A program made the position numbers and the translations under genes. The notes beneath the pieces are model-generated. The model searched no databases. It was not told the DNA's origin and saw only the letters and a program-made list of their open reading frames with translations. A stretch of 64,000 nucleotides of DNA from Hemicentrotus pulcherrimus (Eukaryota; Echinodermata; Echinoidea; Camarodonta; Strongylocentrotidae): contig BEXV01000387.1 in assembly GCA_003118195.1 (NCBI GenBank), positions 116,949 to 180,948 on the forward strand, given 5' to 3'. Below are positions 40,701-54,300 of the stretch, piece after piece; position 1 is the stretch's first letter, and the number at the start of each line of letters is the position of its first letter.

Positions 40701-43700
40701 ACAGAGTACAAGAGGGCTAGATAGAGCAATCTTAGAACCGTTGAGGTACATCTTATACTAGATACCTTTTCTTATGAACAGGACGGCATGGGAGGTTCTT
40801 GCATCTATATATGGGGTGGTACCAGGAAATTCTTATAACAGTGTGAAAATACAACATGCTTTTGAATGGGTGGGGTCAAGCAGAAAAATGAAGGCAGCCT
40901 GGCTGCTTCAATCCTCAACCACATTCAAACGCAGAAAATCAAATAAACACTTCAAATTCCTCTCCAGGACCAGAGCCAAAGATGTACCAAACAAAATGGA
41001 AAACTCTCATATCATAACACTTCATATTCAATATTTTAAAATTTGTTTCTGCTCACCCCCCCCCCCCCCCTCACTTTTAAAGATATTTGTTGATATTTCT
41101 GATCTTCTTTATTTGTAATAAGAAATTGTATTCTAAAACATGTTTTACATGTATCAATGTAAATGAAGATATGACTGATTCGCTAAAACTTTTCAACCAA
41201 ATTATTAGTGATAATAGGGTTCTCAGATAGTATACAATGTAGTTGTACCCAATCACTAAATCACTTCATCTGGAGGGTCAAGAAATTTAAATTTTCTGAA
41301 TTAAACATGTTGCAGTAGTCGTAAAACATGTTTAATGTGCCAATCCAATTTAAGAACTATTCAATATTAAAACTTGGTCTCCATCCATTGAACCTATTAC
41401 CTTTTTTTAATTAGTGAGAATTACTGCAAGTGAAACGAACATATCCCCTTAGAAAAGTAAAAATGACAGATATTTGTTTTATACCGAAATAAGTTAGCTG
41501 AACATAATGGGCACTGTTATGCAACCAGAAAATTTCAAGCAACCTCATTTCAAATGGAATCTGTGGAAATGTTAGAGTGAAAGAATTAAAGAAACAAAAC
41601 TTTCTTCACAACTCTGAGAAAAGAAAAACCATTAATGAAAGAATGAAAGAAACAAAAGAATCAAACACTCTAAAAACACTGCATTATGGAGTGATGATCT
41701 TAATTTCCTTTGATTAAACAGCCAAGAAGTTCACGGTATATATGTCAGGTTTTGCATTCATCAATAAACCTGTAAATGCTTCTTGTTGCTTCTTGTTTGT
41801 GTGTGCACGTACTGAATTTGATGTTTGTAGCGGTGCTGGGGTGACCTTTTGTGATACAAGGCATTGATTGAGATGTGACAGAACTTACCGTCAATGAGAA
41901 GGGTTGCAGAAGAGACCGATACGCCAAAATCGTTGGTGAGAGTGATGCGGTAGTTGCCAGCATCACTTGGCCGAACCTGGATGATCATTAGAATCTGTCT
42001 GTCGCCCTCTGTGAGGAATCGGACCCGAGACGTCTCCGTGATGGAGCGCTCGTCCTTTGTCCACTTCACCTGGAAGGATTAGAAAGAAAAAAAATTCAAA
42101 ATATACTTTGTAATGATTTATTTATTTTTTGCCTCATACCACATTTGTAAACGAAGAGAAGTCCAGGGCAGGTATTTGATTCAAACTTTAAAAAATTAAG
42201 AAATTTACATACTAAATGGCAAAGCTAAGAAGTTTACTAATCTCCTATTCAAATCGCATTTTCGACTTTTACTTACCTGAGACAAAATCTAAGTAAAATA
42301 CTTACTGATAAGCATTGTGACATCACACGGTCAATGAAAAGTAATGGGCAATTAATGTGTCACAATAAATATGCACTAATTTAATTTTGTAAGTAAATAT
42401 TGAATTGAATACGGGCCCAGTCTGGTCTGGTGGATCAGACAGCAGAATGTGGATCAGGAGTTAATTAATTCTAATTCCTGCCAAAGTAAAAATGTCTATT
42501 GGGAAGGTGTTTGGTTAAGTTTGCCACTCTCAACTTAGGTTATGTAAATGGGTAACCAGAAGGAAGTAATTTATTAATGCTCTAGGTGCCTCATCATCAT
42601 ATTAGTAACTCAGCTAAAGCCAGAGATATAATATAATACTTTGTAAATCGCAGAAAAGTATATTTGTATCTATAGATATAATATAATATTATTCAAATCT
42701 CATTTAAATATCAGTATAATAATAAGTAATATTGTTTTTGTTAAAGCATGGAATGAACTAAAACCAAAACTTACAGTAGGGGCAGGTGATCCTGACATAC
42801 GGCACTCAAGCCTGATGGTACTGCCCTCAGATGCAACCACGCTCTCTAGAGGAGCGATGAAATCAGGCGATTGTTTATCTGTAAAGCAGAAAGAGATGAC
42901 AAACTTGTAATTGATTATAATATTCAAGGTCAAAAACATCACAAGCACACACAAAATAATCATGCATAGGATTTGTCACAATGCACTCTGACACACAACG
43001 TGCATATCCCACCGCTGCCACCACATCATGACCCCCCAAAAAATGAAAGACTGGTGAATTTTACACATATTGACTGAACTCTCATCACATTTCATTTATT
43101 TGTGATGCATAGGGACCAATCTCTTCAAAACAACAAAAAACATTAGTGTCAATTTCATCTAATAATCTCCCTGTTGATACATCAATCGTATTCACTGAAA
43201 CTTACCACCACGTTAAAAAAGCAAGTTTGTTAACTAAAGAGCATCATACATCAAAGGTTTCTCAAAAACTTAACAATATCAAACAGGTGAAGAAAGAGAG
43301 CTACAACCAATACCACATTTGCATTATTCAAGGTCTGCCAAGGTAAACTCAGGAGCAACAACAAGACTTACCATTGACCATGATGGTACATTCCGTGGTC
43401 ACCACACTGACCTCGGTCTCTGCTCTACACTGGTACAATCCTGCATCACCAGACGTTGGCTTCTTGATGACAAGGTAGTAGACGTCGCCGTCACGCAAGA
43501 ACTCAACCCGATCGGAGGGCTGAATGGGCGTGTTGTTGAAGAACCATTGCACCTAGAAAGAAAAAAATTATGTTGAAATTGATAGGATGTGTGATCACCC
43601 CAAGCATGAACATATTAAATAAACCAATGACCATTTTACAAAATGCTTTTGACGATGCAGAAAATCATCAAAATGCCACAATGGAAAGAAATAAATATGA

Positions 43701-45698
43701 GATCAATTTTATCATGAACAGTCACTGAAATCAATCAAAACACCTGTTATAATCTATACACAATCTCAGTAGTAAAAATGTTAGGAGGTTTTGTGAGAGA
43801 GATTTCTCTGGAAAGAATGTAAAGATATATTGCAGAAAGTTTAGATCTTGTGCATAACCTGCACGAATCTCTGAAGTATAGCTCTTTCAAGATTACAGGA
43901 TTAAGATAAAGGCTAGTTTCATCGCAGAAAGGTAGAAAGATAGACAAAGGTTGGATGTCGTTTTTTCATGGTTTACATTTTTCAATAACAAGGTTCAAAA
44001 TTAACCATGATTGCTTTTGAGACTCCCTAAAAACTAGGGTTATCCATAAAAACCCGAGGGGTGTGGTGTTAATAGAAAGATCACCCCTTACTAACAATAT
44101 ATAAATGCAGCTTTGCATGTCTTCACAACTGCTTACCTGCGCTGAGGGCTTCTCCTCAATCCTCACTCTAAGCTTGATCTCGGTGCTCTCAACAACCTGC
44201 TTGTCTGTTAGGTGCTCGGTGAAGACGATTGGCTGGGCTGGTCTAACAACGATTGGTCCTGGACCTGGCATAGGAACCCTGAAAATAAGACCAAGAAAGA
44301 AAAAAATACATCATTAAACCCTTGAAGAGTCGATGAGGCATACATGTATGTGCAGAAACTGTAGGCACAAATCCCATACAAAATAACCCTGTCTAAGATT
44401 ATTTTCGTCTTCATGTCAACAATGCAAGATAAAATTGTCGGTAAAATGTGTGGAAATGTCCTGTACCATTCGTAGTCCCATATGTTCAGATTCGTGCTTT
44501 TTGGGGTGCAACGTGTATAAACCGCACCCCCGACTTTGACATTTTTTCGGCGGCAAAAAGGTGCGGTTTATACAACGTTAATTACGGTATAGAGAAAAAA
44601 GCAATTGCAAAGTATGGAAACGAACCGAGAAAGAAGTTATTTTATGTGGAAGTTGATGGTAAAAGTAATGGCCAAGGGAATAGTAAGGAGACTAATAATG
44701 GAGGACGATAACAAGATAAGTAGTAGATGGATAAGTAGAAGAACAAAAGGAAAGAAGAAAAGAAAGGAAAGAAGAGGATCAAAAGGGGGTAAGAGTGAGA
44801 GAAGATATTGTGAACATGACAGACAGCACAAGGAAAGTGACATGGAAAACAGTGGACAACAATGAGGACATGTAGAGGAGCAAACACAGAAAAAATACAA
44901 ACATGCTGTAAAGAAGAGAAAGAGGAAAACAGAACGTAGGAGATGAGTTTTTGACAGCGAGGGATGCGGAAAGCATAATTACAAAAGAAAGCAGGTGTAA
45001 CTTACGTGACTCCAGAGACGTTGATGACAATGTTGACAGTCTCTGTGCCTCTTTCATTCTCTGCAACCACCGTGTATTTGCCTCCTGCATCCGGTCTGGG
45101 GTTCTTGATCACCAAGGTGTGCACTGTCTCTTCTTTGATGATCTGGTATGAGATGAAGTGAAGCACAAGTTTTACATACAGCAGAGCTCGACATTTAAAG
45201 GTACCCCTAAACCACATGGGCACCCAAAATCTACATCCGGATGTTAATTTTCAACATTTTTACATAGGACTCACGCATACAGATACTAACAAATTAAACC
45301 TAGACTCCCTTTCAAAGAGGTTTGTGGAGCCAGGAATGGGTATTTCATTATCTAACAGGACTGAGTTCTGTCTAAATGTTTCTTTCCCAATCTCTACTTC
45401 TCTTTTTTTTCTCATTCTGTTTATCTCTCTGCCTATTCTTCTTTCGTATGAAGCTCTAAAAGAGTCAAGCAATTCCATCTTATTCATACAGCCACACCTG
45501 TTTGGTTGTTCATGATGGTGATTTCTTGGATGGCTGTTGGGGAGGGGGGTGCAGCACTTTCATTTATAATGTGGTGCATGGACTGCTGTAGTGCCCCACC
45601 CAGGCTGCAAAAGAGCACAGTCCACAGTGAAGTAAGCCCCCACCCCCTTCCTTCCCCTCCTTTCCTCTCCTCCCTCTCCTCCCTCTCCTCCCTCCATC

Positions 45699-45750
<52 letters not shown>

Positions 45751-48362
45751 ATACATGTATATTCTCTATCTGAATATCACTAGTATCTTAATTATAAAAA
45801 AAAGAATAGAACATGAGACACAAAGCATCCCTTTTACAAACAAACTTGAAATGTTATCAAACTTTAATGTTCAAGTACAGATGCACAAAACAGGAAGAAA
45901 CAAAACATTACCTCAACTTCTTCTGTCTCAACAATCTCTACATCATTCTGTAGCCATGTGACCTTGGGAGGGGGCTGTCCCCTGATCCTAAAGTGAAGCC
46001 TGATTGGTTGACCCACAGGGATATCAAGATGGCTGAATTGAGTCTGGAGAGGGGCGATGTGGGGTGCTGGGGTGAGGGCAGCATTCACTGTAACAAGAAA
46101 TATAAATCATAAACACATATATGAAGAGACATTTGTACCATTGCATGTCTTTTTACTGTCGATATTGCTGCCCAAGTCAATATCGAATGTGTTGTAAATG
46201 TTGGACGTCATATTGAGAATGGCATGTACTGCAATGATCAAACTTGTTCTCTACAACGCTGTCCAAAACCATCATCATATTCTAGTTGTCCTTTGTAAAT
46301 AAACATTAACTCTGGTATGATTAAACATTCATATGAAATTGAATCTAATTAAATTATATAAAATAATTCAGGAGAGCAACATGTCACTAACTGACTGGGG
46401 CCAGCTTGTTTTTTATTTCTTCTCAAAGTTGGCACATTCTCATTAAACTTTTACCAGAAACATACAAAAGACTAGCTCCCATTGTGTCAAGAGAAACCTA
46501 CCATTGACAGTGATATGGCAAGTGGTGGTATCCTGGCCTGCAGGGTTGGTCGCCTTGCAGACATACCGTCCCTCATCCTCCAGGAAAGCTTCCCTCACAT
46601 CCAACCTAGCAACGCTCTCCACAAAGCTCATCTCATACTGAGGCTTCCCGTTGATGGGTTTGTCATCCTTGTACCATGTTATGCGGGGCGCTGGTTGCCC
46701 CGTGACGCGGATGGCGATCTCGATGGGTTTGCCCTCGGACACCTCAATGTCTTTGAGACGGCTCTGGAAGCGAGGAGGGATGGCTGCACCCATGACGGGC
46801 ATTGCGTCGGGCTGGGTGAAGAAGCGAGACTGGAGAGGGGCAAACGCTGGCTCTGCCTTCACTGGTACCACCTCCATCTGTGTTCTGTGAGTGTGTTAAA
46901 TTGACTTTCATCACAATGTATACATATGATAAAAGTGTCACTACCTAAATGTCATTGGAATTAAAAATACTATAGTTTTTCCCTCATATTCTTTTAAATG
47001 TATTGAAAAATCTATGGTGTGAAGAATAAAGAGGGTATTAGGTTTAAATATACATTTACATCAACACTTCTGCTCTATCAGGCTAGGAAAGTGACAATTG
47101 CTCTCTGGTCCATTTCCAACACTAAACTCATCTTATAAGGCTCATCTTATAAGCAAAGACACAACTGAAACATTAACCCTGTATCTTTGATGAATTAAAG
47201 GTCATCAGGTATTGAGGTCTAGCCGGACTGTGGATCACATTATTCAATGTTCAAGTCCTGCTTTGGCACTAGTGTTCTTTGGCTTGATTTAAATTTTCCA
47301 CTCTCCACCCAGGTGTTAAATGGGTACCCAATAGGATGTGAATGTTAATGTGGTTGGATTGGCATGTGTGCTCTTGTAAAATGGCGTCTGGCAGGAATAC
47401 ACCTCAGGGAGCAGAGCATGAGCACAACCATGTGTGGATTAGCAATTGAATCTAATGATAAGGGTAATCACAATGTAAAGAACTTAGAAATATAGTATTA
47501 AGCACTAAACACATGTGACTATTATTATTATTATTCAAATGAGCTCCAGAAAAAGAGTCGCACTCTGTCTACTGCTGAAGGTATATCTCCGAGGCTACTT
47601 ACTCTGGTGGCACAACATCAATTTCAATGGATGTGGACTCCTGGCCCTTGTCATTCTCTGCTACGACTGTGTAGGTACCAGCATACTCAGGCTTGGCCTC
47701 CTTGATGACCAGTTTGTAGTCCGTCTCTTCATTGATGATCTACACAACAAGAAATGAAGGGGTTTGCCGAGGACTCTACCTTTGTGTTTGCAAACTCTAT
47801 GAATTGTATTTATTTATTATGTAACTGGTGATTCTTTTGAAAACTATAATGTTTTAACAAATTTTCTGATAAGTGTCATTATATATCTTCAAATTTAACT
47901 ACAATTTATCAGATTTATGACATGGCACTAGAGTAAGTAGCATTAATATGAAATTTGATAGAAAAATAATAAAAACACCAGATAATTGCATATTATATAT
48001 GATGTACTTCACAGAACCATATGTCAGGAATGAATTAACATTTTATTCATTTTGTCCATTTATTTAACAACAATTGTACATTATCTTTGCAATTTTTAAA
48101 CAATATTAGAAACTTTGTTTATACTATCAGTAGTACCATGACTAACATTAACATTATCATCATCTTTTCACAATCAACATCATTTGTTACCTCCATATCG
48201 GGTGTCTCCTTTACAGGTACCCCATCATGATACCAGCGTACAACTGGAGGAGGGAAGGCCTCAATCCTAAACTTGAGCACAATGGGCTGGCCCACCGGTA
48301 TATCAAGATGGCTGGACTGATGTGAGATAGGTTTGATGACGGGTGGGGCTTGGGGTAAAGCT

Positions 48363-48396
<34 letters not shown>

Positions 48397-51300
48397 ACTA
48401 TATAAATGTACTCTTGTGTGCTGTGATGAAGAAAAGAAAACTAACAGTGCTAACAATCATAAACTATTCACAAGCTTTTAAAATCAAGTGCACCTTCAAC
48501 AAAGCTTTGAGGACAGCAACAAATGAGACTTTCTTGTGTCAAGTGGTAGGTTATTCCAAAGTTTTGGAGTGGCACAACTGAAGGTGCAGAAATAGTGTTG
48601 GTCACATTTATCACTTTTCTTTCTGTGTAATTTTACTCATGTAACTGATTTGTGAAGTTCACTTGTATGTCAAGGAATCAACTCGTGTGAAATCAAATGA
48701 TAACAAATCTAACCAATGTCCATTCATCTAATCCATTTTATAAATTATTTTAAAGGTATAGATGTTCTATATGGAAATGTACATGAATCTATCAAGTAAA
48801 AACATGGGGTTGGAAATTAAAAATGGAAAAACAAAATCACAGGAAACTTAAAATTATTGGAAAAACCTCTGAGGCTTTAAAGTGGATAAAGATATATTCT
48901 ACATTTCCATGTTATAACATGCATTCCATTTATTTCCATGTCTGTGCGTCAGACTGCATTATCCTATTCCCTGTGACAATAAACTTACATTTGACTTCCA
49001 CCCTTCCTGATGTGACGTCTCGGCCGAGATGGTTGGTTGCTTGGCAGGTGTAGAGACCCGCATCCTCCAGGAAAGCTTCCCTGACGTCCAGAGAAGCAAC
49101 ACTCTCCATGAAGCTCAGCTCATACTGGGGCTCATCCTTTGTCAGCTCCTTGTTATCTTTTTTTGTGTATGAAATTATGAATATATACCCTGAATGTGTG
49201 TATCTAAATTTTAGTGGCGATATTGTAAAATCACTTCAAAGTTCTCACTTACAGTTCACCTCGCTGCTTGAAATATGGAGCAACTAATACTACAATGACA
49301 TACAGTATATGAACAAGAACTTTACTACTTCACAATAGCTGCACACAAAAAGTAAGAGGCAAATTAACTACAATTATTGTAAATTTTGTAAAATGGAATG
49401 ATGTAGCGAGTAATCCTTAAATGCCCTAAAAATGCACATGATTACAATCACAACCACCAGGTCCACCATTAATGCAGACAATGTTGTTCATTAGTTTGTA
49501 TGTGTTTTTTTCTGAATTTCCTTTGTATTAAAGTTAACTCCATTATTACTATCACCACTATACAACACATGCTCCATGGTTAATATGTGCACTTACAATA
49601 GTTTACCAAATAGTTTAACTTATTCTAAACATAACCCTAATCTTAACCCTAACCCAACCTAAACCTAACCTAACATAACGTTACCAGAACAAGATGTCAT
49701 CATCACCATCACTATCACCATCATTATACTACATTCTTAAGAAGGTTTTCTTTCTCACCTTTATACCAGATGATATCAGGTACAGGCACACCAGCCACCT
49801 TGCATATAAGCTCAAACGGCTGACCATCAGGGACCACCATGTCCTTGAGCCTGGTCTTGAACCGAGGTGCAGTACCTGGTGGAGTCTTGGCTGCTGGAGC
49901 TGGGGCACTCTGCACCTCCTCTTGCTTGATGGGTATGCTACGATCAAGTAGAAAATATTCATATCATAGAATGAATATTTACAGGTGTCGGATTTGAGAT
50001 AGCAAACGATTCTTGTGTCATTATACGGTCAAACCTGCTTTAGTGACCACCTGTATAGAAAGACCAACTGTCTACAAAGACCACATTTTTAGATTCCCTT
50101 GAAAAATTGTTTCTTATTGAAAAATGTACTAAAGGAACCTGTACAAAAAGACCACCTTCCATAAAGACCACTTTTCTTGTCTCCCTTGGATGGTCTTTAT
50201 AGACAGGTTTCACATGTACATTCAGATTACATTGGGTGTGTTTATTACATGTATATGTATGTTCTGATGAGAGTCGATATATCCAACTGTAACATCTCAA
50301 ACCTTTTCTCCAGAATGTACATAAAATACTTTAACAGAGGAAGATGTCTGAGCTCTAGACCTTGAAACTGTTTCAGGTAATTGTTCCTTTTGGATGTGAC
50401 ACAAGATCTTTCAAACCATTATTGCAACCATCCTGATAGAACTCTTTCATAATGAACATATGGTATATCTATTTGGGGAAAATTAAAAGCCAGTCTTTCC
50501 CCCAAAATAGAATGAGAATGGTATTGGACAACACATACATTTACATATGTGTAAACATTTACAAATTAACAGAAAAAATAAAGACCTAACCCACTTGATG
50601 ACAACATTTTGGTCTAACATATTTTCCCTAAACTCAAGCCCAAGTCATCTGGGTTACATAAGTTGACATGATTAAACAGTAATGCATTATAAACAGAATA
50701 CACAAGACTTACACGACAGGTGGGCGTGGCACATTGATTTCAATGCTGGATGACTCCTGTCCTTGCTCATTCTCAGCTCTGATGGTGTACTTGCCGGTGT
50801 CTTCAGGCTCTGCTCGACTGATCTGCATCGTGTAAGTGGTATCCTCCTTCACAACCTTCAAAACAAAGCATGAATAAGAGGGTTCAGTGACACGAAGACG
50901 TAACTCCATATTTTGCCAGAATGAGTATTTGAACACATGTTCAGAAAAATGTGGGTTTTCCAGGAAATACAAAGAATTCACTCCACCCAACACCCCATTG
51001 AAGTCAATGGCTAGTGAAACATAGGCTTAACTCCTTAAAGGCCTAAGTGCTCAATGACACATAAACCACTTTTTCTCAAAATGGCCCAAATGGAGTTATG
51101 TCTTTGTGTCACTGACCCCTTGAGTAGTGGCAAATCGTAATCAATTAGTGAAAGTGAAGCCTAATTGTCATGGAAATATACTACATTTCAAAAAAAGATA
51201 CAGAATCTACCAACAGGACAAACTTGAACCTAAATTTTTGACCAGATAATATGAATGAAAAGACTTCCAGTTTCTACACATATTGTACGTCAAATCTCTG

Positions 51301-54300
51301 TAAAAACTATGGATGCTAAAAAAAGTGAACCAAATGATGATGTATTACCTTGATTCTTCCATCTGGTCTGAGTGGGCGGTCATTGTGATGCCAGGTGACC
51401 GTAGGCTCGGGGTTACCGGACACCTTGAAGGCCAGCTTGATGGGTTGACCGACAGGGATCTCCAGAGAGTTGGACTCTAGCTTCAGAGGTTGGATCCAGG
51501 GTGCAGTGGGAGTTGAATCCTCTGTGAAATTCAGGAGAAGGAAGATTCCTCATGATACATAGATACTACCGGTACTGATCATAAGATCCACCCATAGCAT
51601 ATTGAGTGAGTTAGTTGTGACACCGCACGCCTACGCACTCATGGTTCAATTCAAGGAGTGCTGAAATGTATAGCGCTGCTGTCTGTCAGACTTGACACTC
51701 CTGGCACTCCCGATTATTGCCCTGGCTTTAGCACGGCTGCAATTACGGCGCTCTAGCATCTCAAGGAATTAATTGCTGCCAGGTACCCATTACCATCACC
51801 TGGGTTGAGTGGAAGGAACTAAAAGGAGCTCCATGAATTGAACCTTAAGTGCATACAAGTGCGCAGATCACTGCTATCTGTCTCAGTACGCTATGGATTT
51901 ACCACCTTTTTGAATGAAAACAATCTTCTTTTGGGAGCCAGGAAGGCGTTAACTATGTGTGAGAGTTGAAGAGGTAATGGCTTGTTAGCTCTCAACAGGC
52001 AAAATATATGTGATATTATTTGCTTGAGGCTATTTGGCCCTTCGTCGCATAAACTTACTACTACAGTCATATTTAAAAGAGATTTATTGAATACCACTTT
52101 GTATTCAACAACTGTATTTAGTTTTTAATTATTACAAAAAAAGTAATAGGAATTAAAAATACCAAAGATCTGTCTACATACCGGTTCATGTCATATGTAC
52201 ATATGTATGTATGCAATATTTGCTGACTTGATTTTTTTGTCGTTGTTAAAATATCAATATGAAAAGATAAATACACATAATTTGCCAGTAAATATTGATA
52301 AAATTACAGAATTGTACACATTAGATTGAAATACATTGGAATGGAAAATGAATACATGATAAAGTGTATTGTGTCAATTCATGACAGCATAATATCTGCA
52401 CAATGGGTAGTAAAATAAATATTACATGGTATCTGACATTGAATGAAACGCGTATAAATTTAAAACAATTTACAGCAATTTTGAAAGGTAATGCACATTT
52501 GTTACCAAGGTTAACAGAAAGTGGTGAAAATGGATAGAGATAAGAAAAATGATAATTTTCAACCACAGAGAATTTTGCAATCAACCTATTAAAGCCAAAT
52601 GGGCCTCATTCTGTAATGAGTCATTCATGTATGTGTTCAAAATGAAATACCGGTAAGAGAATAAATTCATCCCTAAAAATAATTTTGTGTAAAAACTGTA
52701 TATAAAAAATGTTTACAAAACTAACTTTCAGTGTCATGGAGGGACCCATTTTGTGTTTAAATGACAATACATACATGGTTGTGATATTCAAAGAGCAAAA
52801 AACATCCCTAATTGCTTTTTCACATCTCTTTAACTCTGTTGTAAAGATGTGCATTGCCCTCATTACTAAATGCTAAATCAGTTAACACAAAAAGACAAGT
52901 GGTACAACTAGCACACAAAATGTAAAGCAAAATCAAATGATAAGAAATGAAAGCAAAAAAGAGAAATTAGTGAACTGAACAAAAGGGGAAAATATAAAAA
53001 ATAGAAACAATGATTATGTCAGTTTTGTGAAATAGTTAGAAGGGAAAAAACATTATTTATCACAAAGTTAACACAATTAAACAATGGGATAGAACATCAA
53101 AGAAAAGAAAAAAATGTAAAAGTAATGTAAAATGAATACATTAGAAAGTGAAATAAGTATGTCAAATTTAAAGGAACTGTATAGCATGAGGTGAACATAT
53201 ACAAAAATCTAGTGAAGCAAGATAATTATAATTTATTCAAAAAAGCACAAGTGTACATGGACTTGGGTAAATAATTTGAAAACAACCAAGCACAGTTTGA
53301 ATAATGGTAATGGATTCTGAATAAAGAATTCCAATTTTATGTAAATCAATATAAAAAAATTGAGATGAATCAAAACTTTTATCCTAATATCTGTGTATAG
53401 TCAAGGCTCTTGTCTCTTTAAATTATCAAAAGTTCAACGTGATTCATTCAACGTAATGCATCACCATATCAAACTGTGCACGGTGTGTTTACTTGACTAC
53501 AGCATGAAAAGCAGTGCAAGTAATTACTATGTGTACAAGTAACTGAAAAACAAAAACTGAGAGCAAAGCGCTGAAGTTTAGAATAGATGTGCTTCTAGAA
53601 GTGATGTTAGTATATTTGTAATTGCAATATACAATATACAGATATGGAATTGAAAGTAAACTTTCCAATACAGTTCATTCGCAAATACTGTAATCCAGGA
53701 AGAAAAAAATTAAACTCCAACTGAGATTCCTGAATCACCTTTTCTTGACGAGTTGTTTGATCAACAAAACTTCCTTGCCAAGCAAATAATAATGCGCAGC
53801 AATAGATGTCACATATTTTGCTAGGATTGGCAGAGGCGGAAATGAAATGATCGCTAAAAAAATTGTAAACCTTACAAGCATCATGCACATATTCATCAAG
53901 TGTATAGACAACAGTGTTCTAACTATGTGCTTCCATTATTTCCTGACAGAAGTGAATCTACCTGTTCAGCGAACATTTGAATAATATTATCAAATTCAAT
54001 CACATAGGAAAGCATGACATTTGAGGCCTGAAAAGCTGTATATGGGAAAGTGTTCGGACCCAAAATAAGTCAATAGAATGTGACAAGGACATTTTGGCGA
54101 AATTAATTACTTTTTTGAAGAAAACCGTATGACGACGTACTCCACAAAACTGTCAAAAATAAATGGTAATCATCTGCTGCTTTGGGTAGAGATTAAAAGT
54201 TATCTATAAGATATTGCACTCATACACATGCAGCTAACATGGAGCTCCAATATACATGTAGCATCAAGCTCAGTAACAGTTTAAGAATAAGAGCAGCCAA

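Noticed and set aside
44605..45090. Overlapping frames in intron 19 on both strands
   Set aside because: Low-complexity purine/pyrimidine-rich DNA gives long open frames on both strands; no domain seen.
45506..45961. Plus-strand frame of 151 codons through a CT microsatellite
   Set aside because: Made mostly of Ser/Leu from the repeat and overlaps exon 18 in antisense.
49633..49680. True telomere or chromosome end
   Set aside because: Only a short degenerate CCCTAA-like run with unique sequence and exons on both sides.
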